From Cellulomonas marina (GTDB lineage: Bacteria > Actinomycetota > Actinomycetes > Actinomycetales > Cellulomonadaceae), in assembly GCF_900111925.1 (NCBI RefSeq), contig NZ_FOKA01000009.1, positions 62,001-126,000 of the forward strand: a stretch of DNA of 64,000 nucleotides, written 5' to 3'. The notes beneath the pieces were generated by a model. That model was not told the origin of the DNA. It was given only the letters and a program-made list of their open reading frames with translations, and did not search any database. This document shows positions 55,898 to 63,641 of this stretch, in pieces (within the stretch, counting starts at the first letter, position 1; the number at the start of each line of letters is the position of its first letter). Both the position numbers and the translations under genes were made by a program.

Positions 55898-56956
55898 GTG
55901 CGCGCCCTGGTGATCCACGGCAAGGACGACCTGCGGGTCGAGGAGGTGCCCACGCCCGAGGCGGGCGAGGGCCAGGTCCGGCTCCGGATGGCGTACGGCG
56001 GCATCTGCGGCTCGGACCTGCACTACTGGGCGCACGGCGCCAACGGCGAGTTCGTCGTGCGGGAGCCGCTGGTGCCCGGGCACGAGGTCGTCGGGGTGGT
56101 CGAGACCGACCCGGCGGGGGAGCTGGCACCGGGCACGCCCGTGACGCTGCACCCGGCCACGTTCGGCACGTCGCAGCCGGGGGTCGAGGACGCGCCGCAC
56201 CTGTGGCCGGGCGGTGCGTACCTCGGCAGCGCGTCGACGACCCCGCACACGCAGGGCGGCATGAGCGAGCTCCTCGTCGTGCGGCGGGACCAGGTGCGGG
56301 TGCTGCCGGCGGACCTGCCGCTGCGGCGCGCGGCGCTGGCCGAGCCCCTCGCGGTCGCGCTGCACGGCGTGGCGATGGCGGGCCTCGCGCTCGACGGGAC
56401 ACCGGTCGTCGAGGGGGCGCGGGTGCTCGTCTCCGGCTCCGGGCCGATCGGGCTGCTGGCCGTCGCGGCGGCGCTGGCGCGGGGCGCGGCGGAGGTCGTC
56501 GCCACCGACGTGCTGACCGGGCCCCTGGAGCGGGCACGGGCGGTGGGCGCGGCGTCGACGCTGCAGGTGGGCGTCGACGAGGTGCCGGCGGGCGCGTTCG
56601 ACCTCGTGCTCGAGTGCTCCGGCGTGCCGGCGGCGGTCAGCACCGCGCTCGCGGCGGTGCGCCGGCGCGGGACCGTCGTGCAGGTCGGCATGGTGCCGAA
56701 CGAGCCCCGGCCGGTGAACCTCGCGCCGTTCATCTCCAAGGAGGCGACGGTCCGCGGCTCCTTCCGCTTCCTCGACGAGGTCGACGAGGCCGTGCGCCTC
56801 CTGGCCGCCGAGCCCGGCATCGGGTCCGTCGTGACGCACGTGCTGCCCGCCGACGACGCCGTGGTCGCGTTCCGCACCGCCGCCGACTCCACGGTCAGCG
56901 GCAAGGTGCTCGTCGACCTGTGGGGCGGGGACCCGGCCGCGGGGGCGGCCGCGTGA
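55898..56956 (+). CDS. L-idonate 5-dehydrogenase-type zinc alcohol dehydrogenase
   Basis: A 352-aa medium-chain dehydrogenase, closest to L-idonate 5-dehydrogenase. The catalytic Zn region is present: YGGICGSDLHYW (Cys) and PGHEVVGVV (His-Glu). The NAD domain has VLVSGSGPIGLLAVAAALARGA. The lobe that usually binds structural zinc through four Cys has none here (TLHPATFGTSQPGVEDAP, then LWPGGAYLGSASTTPHTQGG), so that zinc is probably absent. GTG 55898 has GAGGAGG upstream. Its stop overlaps the kinase start (GTGA). Confidence 0.9.
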   Translation: MRALVIHGKDDLRVEEVPTPEAGEGQVRLRMAYGGICGSDLHYWAHGANGEFVVREPLVPGHEVVGVVETDPAGELAPGTPVTLHPATFGTSQPGVEDAPHLWPGGAYLGSASTTPHTQGGMSELLVVRRDQVRVLPADLPLRRAALAEPLAVALHGVAMAGLALDGTPVVEGARVLVSGSGPIGLLAVAAALARGAAEVVATDVLTGPLERARAVGAASTLQVGVDEVPAGAFDLVLECSGVPAAVSTALAAVRRRGTVVQVGMVPNEPRPVNLAPFISKEATVRGSFRFLDEVDEAVRLLAAEPGIGSVVTHVLPADDAVVAFRTAADSTVSGKVLVDLWGGDPAAGAAA

Positions 56957-58491
56957 GCGGTGGGGCGGGCGCCGCGGACCTCGTCCTCGGCGTCGACCTC
57001 GGCACGACGAGCACGAAGGTCGTCGCGTTCGACACCGCCGGCACCCTCGTCGCGAGCGCGTCCCACGGCTACCCGTTGGAGGAGCCGCACCCCGGCCACG
57101 CGGTGCAGGACCCCGACCTCATCCTCGCGGCCGTGCACGCGGCGCTGCGGGACGTGGTCATGGAGGTCGGTGCCGAGCGGGTGGCCGCGCTGTCCTTCAG
57201 CTCCGCGATGCACAGCGTGCTGGGGCTGTCCCCGACGCTCGAGCCCCTCACCGAGGTGGTCACCTGGGGCGACACCCGCGCCGCGGCCCAGGCCGAGCGG
57301 CTGCGGTCGGCGCCGGGCGGGCTCGCCCTGCACCGCCGGACGGGGACCCCTCTGCACCCGATGTCCCCGCTGCCGAAGATCGTCTGGTTCCACGAGCAGG
57401 AGCCGAAGCTGTGCGAGCGCGTCGGCTTCTGGGTGGGCATCAAGGAGTACGTGCTGCTGCGGCTGTGCGGGGCGCTCGTCGTCGACCACTCCATCGCCAG
57501 CGCGACCGGTCTCATGGAGATGGCGACGCTCGCATGGGACGCCGAGGCGCTGGCGCTCGCGGGGATCACCGCGGAGCAGCTCCCGGAGATCGTCCCGACG
57601 ACGCACGTGCTGACGGGGCTGACGGAGGCGGGGGCGGCGGCGACGGGGCTGCCGGCGGACACGCGCGTCGTCGTCGGGGCGGCCGACGGGCCGCTGGCGA
57701 ACCTCGGCGTCGGGGCCGTGCGTCCCGGGGTCGCGGCGTGCTCGCTGGGGACGAGCGGGGCGCTGCGGGTCGTCGTCGACCGCCCGGCCGTCGACCCGCT
57801 GGGCGGGGTGTTCTGCTACGCGCTCACGCCGACGCGCTGGGTCGTCGGCGGGGCGATCAACAACGGCGGCGTCGTCATGGGCTGGGCCCGGGACACCCTC
57901 GCGCCCGACGCCGACGACGAGACGGAGCTGCTCGCGCTGGCCGAGGGGGTCCCGGTCGGGGCCGGCGGTCTGCTCATGCTGCCGTACCTGCTGAGCGAGC
58001 GGGCGCCGCACTGGAGCTCGCTGCCCAAGGGTGTCTTCGTCGGGCTGACGCGGTCCCACGGGCGCGAGCACCTGGTCCGCGCGGCCGTCGAGGGCGTGTG
58101 CCTGCAGCTCGCGACCGTGCTGGACGCCATGCGGGCCGCCGGCTTCGAGGTGTCGGAGGTGCGCGCCACCGGCGGGGTCATGCGCAGCGGCCTGTGGCGG
58201 CAGACCCTGGCCGACGCGTTCGGCATGGACGTGCAGCTCGCCGAGGGGCAGGAGGGCTCCGGCTTCGGGGCCGCGCTGCTGGGCATGGAGGCGATCGGGC
58301 TCGTGGAGAGCATCGACGTCGTGGCGGACATGGTGGAGGTGACGACGACCGTGCGGCCGCGTCCGGCGGCCGCCGCCGTGTACCGGTCACTGCTGCCGGT
58401 GTTCACCGGGCTGTACGACGCGCTGGTGCCGACGTTCACGTCCCTGCGGCGGCTCGCGCCGTCGCTGCCGCTGGAGGCCGACGGGTCCTGA
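56953..58491 (+). CDS. gluconokinase (FGGY family carbohydrate kinase)
   Basis: A 512-aa FGGY kinase that phosphorylates gluconate to 6-phosphogluconate for the pentose phosphate pathway. The ATP site begins VLGVDLGTTSTKVVAFDTAG. TWGDTRAA and the HPMSPLPKIVWF segment are typical of gluconate kinases. The C-terminal domain has SLGTSGALRVVV, NNGGVVMGWA, LLSERAPHWSSLPKGVFVGL and the signature VRATGGVMRSGLWRQTLAD. GTG 56953 overlaps the upstream stop. It is the last gene of the gluconate operon. Confidence 0.93.
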   Translation: MSGGAGAADLVLGVDLGTTSTKVVAFDTAGTLVASASHGYPLEEPHPGHAVQDPDLILAAVHAALRDVVMEVGAERVAALSFSSAMHSVLGLSPTLEPLTEVVTWGDTRAAAQAERLRSAPGGLALHRRTGTPLHPMSPLPKIVWFHEQEPKLCERVGFWVGIKEYVLLRLCGALVVDHSIASATGLMEMATLAWDAEALALAGITAEQLPEIVPTTHVLTGLTEAGAAATGLPADTRVVVGAADGPLANLGVGAVRPGVAACSLGTSGALRVVVDRPAVDPLGGVFCYALTPTRWVVGGAINNGGVVMGWARDTLAPDADDETELLALAEGVPVGAGGLLMLPYLLSERAPHWSSLPKGVFVGLTRSHGREHLVRAAVEGVCLQLATVLDAMRAAGFEVSEVRATGGVMRSGLWRQTLADAFGMDVQLAEGQEGSGFGAALLGMEAIGLVESIDVVADMVEVTTTVRPRPAAAAVYRSLLPVFTGLYDALVPTFTSLRRLAPSLPLEADGS

Positions 58492-58557
58492 GCCGTGCCC
58501 GCGTCCGATCTGGACGCGTCACCCTCGTCGGGAACGGTCGGGGCAGGATCACGAGAC

Positions 58558-59454
58558 GTGCGACGAGCGGTGGCGGTGGGGGCGACGGCGATGGTGTTCG
58601 TGGGCGGCAGCGCGGCGGTCTCCGGGGTGCTGACGGACGCGCCGCTCGCGACGGCGCAGGCGCTGCGCTACCTCGTGGCGTGCGTGCTGCTGGTCCTCGT
58701 CGCGCGGGCCGGCGGGCACGCGCTGCACCGGCCGCGCGGGGCGGAGTGGGCGTGGCTGGCCGGGGTCGCCGGCGCAGGGCTGCTGCTGTTCAACGTGGCG
58801 CTCGTGCGCGGGGCCGAGCACGCCGAGCCGGCGGTGTTCGGGGTGGCGGTGGCGGGGGTGCCGCTGGTCCTGGCGATCGCGGGGCCGCTGCAGGAGGGGC
58901 GCCGGCCGCGGCGGGCCGTGGTGGTCGCGGCGCTGCTGGTCACCGCGGGCGCGGCGCTGGTGCAGGGGTTCGGGCGCAGCGACCTGACGGGTCTGCTGTG
59001 GGCGGTCGTCGTGCTGCTGTGCGAGGTCGGGTTCACCCTGCTGGCCGTCCCCGTGCTGCGGCGGCACGGGCCGTGGGGCGTCTCGGTGCACACGACCTGG
59101 ATGGCGACCGCGGGCTTCGCGCTGGCCGCGGTCCTGGGGCTCGGCGGCCGCGGGGAGGGTCCCGGCGCGGTGACGCGGCTGGCGGTCGACGACCTGCTCG
59201 CGGTGGCGTTCCTGGCGGTGGCCGTCACCGCCGTCGCGTTCGTGCTCTGGTACTCCTGCGTGCGTGCCCTCGGGTCGGCGCGGGCCGGCCTCCTGACCGG
59301 CGTCGCCCCGGTCGCGGCGGCCGCCACCGGCATCGCGCTGGGCGGTCCGGTCCCGGCACCGCCGGTGTGGGCGGGCGTGCTCGTCGTCGCCGCGGGCGTC
59401 GCCCTCGGCATGCGCGCCGCGGACGCCGACCGGCCGGCGCCCGTGGCCCCGTAA
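58558..59454 (+). CDS. EamA/DMT family transporter
   Basis: A drug/metabolite transporter of 298 aa with ten hydrophobic helices in two EamA halves. The first helix is AVAVGATAMVFVGGSAAVSG; the second half begins LTGLLWAVVVLLCEVGFTLL. The last helices run AGLLTGVAPVAAAATGIALG and VWAGVLVVAAGVALGM. The exported metabolite is unknown. GTG 58558 is favoured by CAGGAT 8 nt upstream; GTG 58495, 4 nt after the kinase stop, would add 21 polar residues and is the alternative. Its TAA stop lies within the next gene's promoter. Confidence 0.85.
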   Translation: MRRAVAVGATAMVFVGGSAAVSGVLTDAPLATAQALRYLVACVLLVLVARAGGHALHRPRGAEWAWLAGVAGAGLLLFNVALVRGAEHAEPAVFGVAVAGVPLVLAIAGPLQEGRRPRRAVVVAALLVTAGAALVQGFGRSDLTGLLWAVVVLLCEVGFTLLAVPVLRRHGPWGVSVHTTWMATAGFALAAVLGLGGRGEGPGAVTRLAVDDLLAVAFLAVAVTAVAFVLWYSCVRALGSARAGLLTGVAPVAAAATGIALGGPVPAPPVWAGVLVVAAGVALGMRAADADRPAPVAP

Positions 59455-59457
59455 GGT
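59452..59457 (+). promoter_or_regulatory. -10 element of the ABM gene built on the EamA stop codon
   Basis: TAAGGT, 7 nt before ATG 59465. The TAA (59452-59454) is the stop codon of the transporter gene. Confidence 0.55.
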
Positions 59458-59464
59458 GCGACGC

Positions 59465-59788
59465 ATGTTCGCCATCGTCGTCCGCTTCGACCTGCCCGAC
59501 GAGGCCGCCGCCGCGCGCTTCGACGCCCTCGTCGCCGAGATCGTCCCCGACATCCACGCGCAGGAGCCCGGCACGCTGGTCTACACGACCCACCGGGTCG
59601 ACGACGCGCCGCTCTCGCGCCTGTTCTACGAGGTCTACCGCGACCGGGCGGCGCACGCCGCCCACGAGGCCCGCGCGGAGGTCGCCGCGTTCCTCGACGA
59701 GGTGCGCACGCTGGTGAGCGCGGTGCGCGTCGAGCACCTCGTGCCGGAGCACGGCGCCGAGGGCATCACCGCAGACGGCCCGGCGTGA
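59465..59788 (+). CDS. antibiotic biosynthesis monooxygenase (ABM) domain protein
   Basis: A 107-aa dimeric alpha/beta-barrel of the ABM/YgiN type: MFAIVVRFDLPDEAAAARFD, then IHAQEPGTLVYTTHRVDDAP, FYEVYRDRAAHAAHEARAEV and AAFLDEVRTLV. Members are cofactor-free monooxygenases or quinol-handling proteins. ATG 59465 is leaderless. Its stop overlaps the HNH-like gene start as GTGA, so the two are coupled. Confidence 0.88.
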   Translation: MFAIVVRFDLPDEAAAARFDALVAEIVPDIHAQEPGTLVYTTHRVDDAPLSRLFYEVYRDRAAHAAHEARAEVAAFLDEVRTLVSAVRVEHLVPEHGAEGITADGPA

Positions 59789-60252
59789 GCACCCTCGACG
59801 AGGTCGGAGCGCGCGACGGCTGGCGCTGCTGGCTCTGCGACGAGCCGGTGGACCCCGACGCCTCCGTCAACGCCGACCTCGGCCCGAGCGTCGACAGCGG
59901 CGGGCTGCCGGCCGCCGGCGGGGGCAAGGCCAAGAAGGGGAAGAAGGCGGCCCCGGCCGTCGAGCGGCTGGCCCACCGCGCCTGCAACACCCGCAAGGGC
60001 GCGGTCCGCCCGGTCGTGCCGTGGGGCGCGGACCTGTTCGTCGTCGATCCGGCGCCCATCGTCGAGATCGTCGAGCGGCTGGGCCGCACGGGCGGCCGCG
60101 AGGTCGTCGCCCGCTGCCCGTCGCGCTCGGACGCCGACGAGGCCGCCGCCTGGCTGGTCGACCGCGTCTCACGCCTGGCCCCGGACCTGCCGGTCACCGC
60201 CGAGGTCACGCCCGGCGGCGGTCAGTTCCTCCTGGCTCTCCGCGCGGTCTGA
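59785..60252 (+). CDS. HNH-like zinc-binding hypothetical protein
   Basis: A 155-aa protein with the outline of an HNH module: ARDGWRCWLCDEPVDPDASV supplies a CxxC, and after a Lys-rich loop (GGGKAKKGKKAAP) comes LAHRACNTRKG, giving His-x-x-Cys and the Asn-x-Arg-Lys-Gly typical of HNH endonucleases. The C-terminal half (VVDPAPIVEIVERLGRTGG to GGGQFLLALRAV) is not recognised. The canonical central His is not obvious, so nuclease activity is uncertain. It is translationally coupled to the ABM gene. Confidence 0.72.
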   Translation: MSTLDEVGARDGWRCWLCDEPVDPDASVNADLGPSVDSGGLPAAGGGKAKKGKKAAPAVERLAHRACNTRKGAVRPVVPWGADLFVVDPAPIVEIVERLGRTGGREVVARCPSRSDADEAAAWLVDRVSRLAPDLPVTAEVTPGGGQFLLALRAV

Positions 60253-60267
60253 CGCCCCAACCGCGAC

Positions 60268-60582
60268 TCATCGCGCCGCCACCGGCGCCCGGCGGACGTC
60301 GGTGGCCGGGAGCCAGGCCGCCCCCGTGTGCCGACGGGCGTCGGCCAGCCGGACGCGCACCCGGCTCGTCGTCCACTCCACCGCGACCGTCCGCACGGTC
60401 TCCTCCGGGTCCCGCTCCCACCGCAGCCGCGCCAGCACCGGCACGGGCTGCAGCACGTCGTGGTGCACGCCCGGCGGCACCGGCAGGGCGTTGAGCAGCC
60501 GCTGCGCCTTCTCCACGATGTCGGCCGAACCGGGGTTCGGCACGCGGTCGGGCGGGAAGGGGGAGCGGGCGCGCGTCGTCAT
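60268..60582 (-). CDS. hypothetical protein, last gene of a four-gene cassette
   Basis: A 104-aa soluble, basic protein I do not recognise. It has ADIVEKAQRLLNALPVPPGV, LQPVPVLARLRWERDPEETV and RTVAVEWTTSRVRVRLADAR, suggesting a small alpha-beta fold. It has no Cys. Its ATG (60582) overlaps the stop of the upstream gene as ATGA. It is the fourth of four overlapping genes that all read leftward from 61608. Confidence 0.7.
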   Translation of the reverse strand: MTTRARSPFPPDRVPNPGSADIVEKAQRLLNALPVPPGVHHDVLQPVPVLARLRWERDPEETVRTVAVEWTTSRVRVRLADARRHTGAAWLPATDVRRAPVAAR

Positions 60583-61160
60583 GGACGCACCCTGGCACCG
60601 CCGTCCGACACGTCCTCCGCGAGCCCGAGCTGCGCGAGCAACCAGGCGACGTGCTCATCGTGGATGCCGAGCTCGACCGCCCCCGTAGGTGTGGTGAGCT
60701 CGAGCACCGCCAGATTCGGCCAGACCGTCCAGTCCCGCGGGCCGGTCCACCGGCCGGTCCTCCGGGCTGCGAGGACGGGCAGGTCGAGGGGCCCGCCGGC
60801 GAGCACCCCGAACCCGGCCTCCGTCAGCCCCAGCCGACCGGGTCCGGGTCGAGCGGTGAGCGTCTGCCACCGCGGATGCAGGCCCCGGTGCGCGCGGCCG
60901 CGGTCGCGGACCACGACCTCGGCGTGACCACGACGGACGCGGCGGCGCTGCAGCCGTCGCCGGGCGAGACCGCCGAGCGCCAGGCCGCCGAGGATGCCGA
61001 GCGCGCCGATCGCCGAGCTGAGGAAGGCGTCGAGCGGCGGCTCGCCGAACAGGGATCGCAGGCCCGTCCCCATGCCGCTCAGCAGTGCGACGGACACGAC
61101 GAAGGTGATGACCTCGACCCGCCGACGCCCCGTCCTCGGGCGGAGGCGTGCGCCGATCAC
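60579..61160 (-). CDS. hypothetical membrane-anchored protein, third gene of the cassette
   Basis: A 193-aa protein with two N-terminal hydrophobic helices (VEVITFVVSVALLSGMGTGL and LSSAIGALGILGGLALGGLA), then an Arg-rich stretch and a beta-rich soluble domain with WTGPRDWTVWPNLAVLELTT and GIHDEHVAWLLAQLGLAEDV. The soluble part recalls PH-like or photosynthetic-complex-assembly-type domains but I cannot assign it. GTG 61160 overlaps the upstream stop (GTGA). Confidence 0.72.
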   Translation of the reverse strand: MIGARLRPRTGRRRVEVITFVVSVALLSGMGTGLRSLFGEPPLDAFLSSAIGALGILGGLALGGLARRRLQRRRVRRGHAEVVVRDRGRAHRGLHPRWQTLTARPGPGRLGLTEAGFGVLAGGPLDLPVLAARRTGRWTGPRDWTVWPNLAVLELTTPTGAVELGIHDEHVAWLLAQLGLAEDVSDGGARVRP

Positions 61161-61504
61161 CGCGGCCAGCTGAGTCCCTGACGCCGGGCGCGCCGGCGCT
61201 CCAGCAGGACGAACGAGACCATGGACACCACCGCGGCCCCGATCAGGGCGAAGAGCCACCAGGGCGGGTCGTCGACGGCGCGCACCGCGAAGCCGGGCAG
61301 GGCGAGCACGACGGTGAGCACCAACGCCAGACGCGAGCTCGCCGGCATGTCCTTCCAGCGTGCGTGGTTCTGGTAGGAGGTGGGGTCCTTCGCCGCCGCG
61401 CGGCGGTCGTCCTGCTCCACCTCGGCGCGGAACCGCCACATGCCGACCGCCATCACCGCCAGCACCGCGCCGATGAGCACGGTCGCGATCACCAGACCGG
61501 TCAT
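61157..61504 (-). CDS. small hypothetical membrane protein, second gene of the cassette
   Basis: A 115-aa protein with three hydrophobic helices: LVIATVLIGAVLAVMAVGMW, LALVLTVVLALPGFAVRAV and WWLFALIGAAVVSMVSFVLL, separated by an acidic/basic loop (RAEVEQDDRRAAAKDPTSYQ) and ending in RRRARRQGLSWPR. No family is recognised. ATG 61504 overlaps the stop of the 35-aa upstream gene. Confidence 0.7.
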   Translation of the reverse strand: MTGLVIATVLIGAVLAVMAVGMWRFRAEVEQDDRRAAAKDPTSYQNHARWKDMPASSRLALVLTVVLALPGFAVRAVDDPPWWLFALIGAAVVSMVSFVLLERRRARRQGLSWPR

Positions 61505-61608
61505 CGCCGGTTCCTCCGGGCGTACAGCACGGCGGCGATCACCACGACGACCATCACACCGATGAGTCCCACCGTGGGGGACAGGCTGCCCCCGGCCGTA
61601 CCGGACAT
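61501..61608 (-). CDS. 35-aa single-helix membrane protein, first gene of the cassette
   Basis: A very short protein: a Ser/Gly N-terminus, one TM helix (GLIGVMVVVVIAAVLYARRN) and a basic end, so likely N-out. ATG 61608 has GAGGGAAGGG upstream, a good ribosome site, and its stop overlaps the next start as ATGA. Short length makes it easy to miss. The overlap and the ribosome site support real translation. Confidence 0.65.
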   Translation of the reverse strand: MSGTAGGSLSPTVGLIGVMVVVVIAAVLYARRNRR

Positions 61609-61779
61609 CGTTCGTGCCCTTCCCTCGACGAGCCGGCACGACACCGTGCTGGTCGTCGTCTTCCTACCGTGACGGGCGTCGCAGCGCACTGCGTGAGCTA
61701 CCCCTCGCCAGCGGCCGCCGACGTGCCGGACAGGCGAGCCAGACCGAGCCAAGAGGACCGCCGCCGCATCGGGCCGGCG

Positions 61780-61968
61780 TCAGGTGCCGATGTCGCGCCG
61801 GTCGAAGCCGAGGGCACCTAGGACGTAGGCCACGAGGGCGAGGCCGTACAGCAGGAGCTGGGGCGACGTGCCCGTGAAGCCGTGCCGCAGCGGCTCCGAG
61901 CCGTAGGCCCAGTGGAAGGCGGACACGTCCCGGAGCCAGGGCAGCGCCGCGATGTCGCTGAGCACGAC
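61780..61968 (-). pseudogene. C-terminal remnant of an ABC-2 type permease
   Basis: About 62 codons match the typical end of an ABC exporter permease: LPWLRDVSAFHWAYGSEPLR, then a last TM helix LLLYGLALVAYVLGALG and the common ending FDRRDIG. No matching helices or ATPase gene occur upstream, where the same frame reads low-complexity antisense of the AraC gene. It is therefore a leftover of a deleted exporter, or a mis-assembled end. The rest of 61609-62140 holds no gene; it includes the upstream region of the AraC gene, with AGGTGT just before its start. Confidence 0.6.
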
Positions 61969-62140
61969 GGCTGCGTGCGGCTGCTGCCCGTCCGAGGAGT
62001 CTACGGGGAGTCCCCGGGGGGCGGATGTGCTCGGTGTGCGAACCGGTGTGCTCGTCGTGCACGGGTCGACGTCGGCGCCCTCGTGGGAGCGCACCCACCG
62101 TCGGGACCATGAGGCGTTGGCTGCCCGTGGAGGTGTCGAC

Positions 62141-63105
62141 ATGACGGTCAACTGGAGCGCGTCGCACGTGGAGGCCGACGTGCGCGCGGAGGCGCTGCGC
62201 GAGACGGTCCGCCGGGCGGTCGTGCGCGTGGAGCTGGACCTCCCGCAGCGCCCCGAGCAGGTCCGCGCCGAGCTCTCGCTGACGGACCTGGGGCGGGTCC
62301 AGCTGTGCTCGGTCGCCGCGATGCCGACGACGGTGACACGGACGGCGCGCGCGGCACGCGAGGACGAGGAGCCCGCGCTCTTCCTGACGCTGCAGGGCGG
62401 GCGGGGCTCGCTGATGGTCCAGCACGGCCGCCACGCGGTCCTGGAGCCGGGGCAGTTCGCGGTGTACACGACGACCTCGCCCTACTCGCTGCTGTTCGAC
62501 AGGGCGTGCAGGCGCACTTCTTCCGGTTCCCGCTGCGGGACCTCGCGCTCCCGGACGCGGTCGTCCGGAAGGTGTCGGCGCGCACGTTCGACGCCTCGGA
62601 GCCCCTGGCCGGGCTGGTCGCCTCGTACCTGCCACGGGTGGCGGTCAGCCCCGAGCTGCGCGACCTGGCGGTCGCGGACTCGCTGGCCCAGCCGACGGTC
62701 GAGCTGGTGCGCGCGGCCCTGCTGGCCGGCGCCGGGGAGGACCGGCGGACCAGGGACGCGCTGGAGCCGACCCTGGCGGCGCGGATCCTGGAGCACGTGC
62801 GGCGGCACCTGGGCGACCCGGACCTCGGCCCGGCCGGCATCGCGGCCGAACACCACATCTCGGTGCGGCACCTGTACGGGGTGCTGGCGGCCGCCGACGT
62901 CAGCCTCGGGAAGTGGATCCGGTCGGCCCGCCTCGAGGCGTGCCGGCGGGACCTCGCCGCGACGGCGGGAGCGGAGGGCCGGACGACCATCGCCGCGGTG
63001 GCCCGTCGGTGGGGGTTCGTCGACGCCTCCCACTTCAGCCGGGTCTTCCGCCAGGAGTACGGCATGTCGCCGCGGCAGTGGCGGGAGCTCCGAGCCCGGC
63101 GGTGA
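62141..63105 (+). pseudogene. AraC family transcriptional regulator, one frame break
   Basis: An AraC/XylS regulator of about 321 aa if one base is restored. The N-terminal AraC-binding-like domain (RVQLCSVAAMPTTVTRTARA to GQFAVYTTTSPYSLLFD) is read from ATG 62141, with GGAGGTG upstream. The frame changes at 62500 (LLFD, then QGVQAHFFRFPLRDLALPD) and one missing C restores it. The C-terminal double helix-turn-helix is intact: AAEHHISVRHLYGVLAAADV, WIRSARLEACRRDLA and AVARRWGFVDASHFSRVFRQ, then EYGMSPRQWREL. Targets are unknown. A bidirectional terminator follows. Confidence 0.83.
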
Positions 63106-63112
63106 GGCGCCG

Positions 63113-63147
63113 AGCAGGGCCGCAGCGGCGCCGGCTGCGGCCCTGCT
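63113..63147. terminator. bidirectional hairpin terminator
   Basis: A perfect 13-bp stem (63113-63125 with 63135-63147) and a 9-nt loop that is itself self-complementary, lying between the convergent AraC and DUF4396 genes. Confidence 0.8.
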
Positions 63148-63164
63148 GCCCTGTCCCGTCGGGG

Positions 63165-63638
63165 TCAGGTGTGGTGCCCCCCGGCGTGCGGCACCAGCGC
63201 GTGGCCGCGACCCCGCGCGATGAGCAGGGCGTTGACGGGCAGGGTGACGACGAACGCGACGGCCAGGGCCACGGCCATGGCACCCCAGAACAGGGCCGTG
63301 GTCGGTCCCGCCGTGAGGCCGCCCGGGAGGACCGCGAGGACCAGGTTGTCGACGAGCTCCATCACGCTGATCGAGACCACCTCCGCCGCCGCGGCCACGC
63401 GGACGGCTCGTCGCCAGGGCAGTCCCAGGCGTGCGATCCGCACTGTGGCCAGCGCGATGCCGGCCACGAACGCCAGCGCCACGGACAGGGCGATCGTCGC
63501 GACCGGCGACCAGCCGGCGCCCTGCCCGATCGCCATGCCGGTCACCTCGCCGATCGTGCAGCCGAGCAGGCAGTGCAGCGTCGCCGAGCGGGCGGCGGTC
63601 CAGTCGGGTGCAGGACCCCGGACGGCGGTGCCGGCCAC
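63165..63638 (-). CDS. DUF4396 domain-containing membrane protein
   Basis: A 157-aa membrane protein matching DUF4396. Family marks are RSATLHCLLGCTIGEVTGM (two conserved Cys and a His), SPVATIALSVALAFVAGIAL, SISVMELVDNLVLAVLPGG and the His-rich end GRGHALVPHAGGHHT. It has four predicted TM helices. The conserved Cys and His suggest metal handling; this is inference. GTG 63638 follows the hydrolase stop by 3 bp, so they are co-transcribed. Confidence 0.9.
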   Translation of the reverse strand: MAGTAVRGPAPDWTAARSATLHCLLGCTIGEVTGMAIGQGAGWSPVATIALSVALAFVAGIALATVRIARLGLPWRRAVRVAAAAEVVSISVMELVDNLVLAVLPGGLTAGPTTALFWGAMAVALAVAFVVTLPVNALLIARGRGHALVPHAGGHHT

Positions 63639-63641
63639 GGC

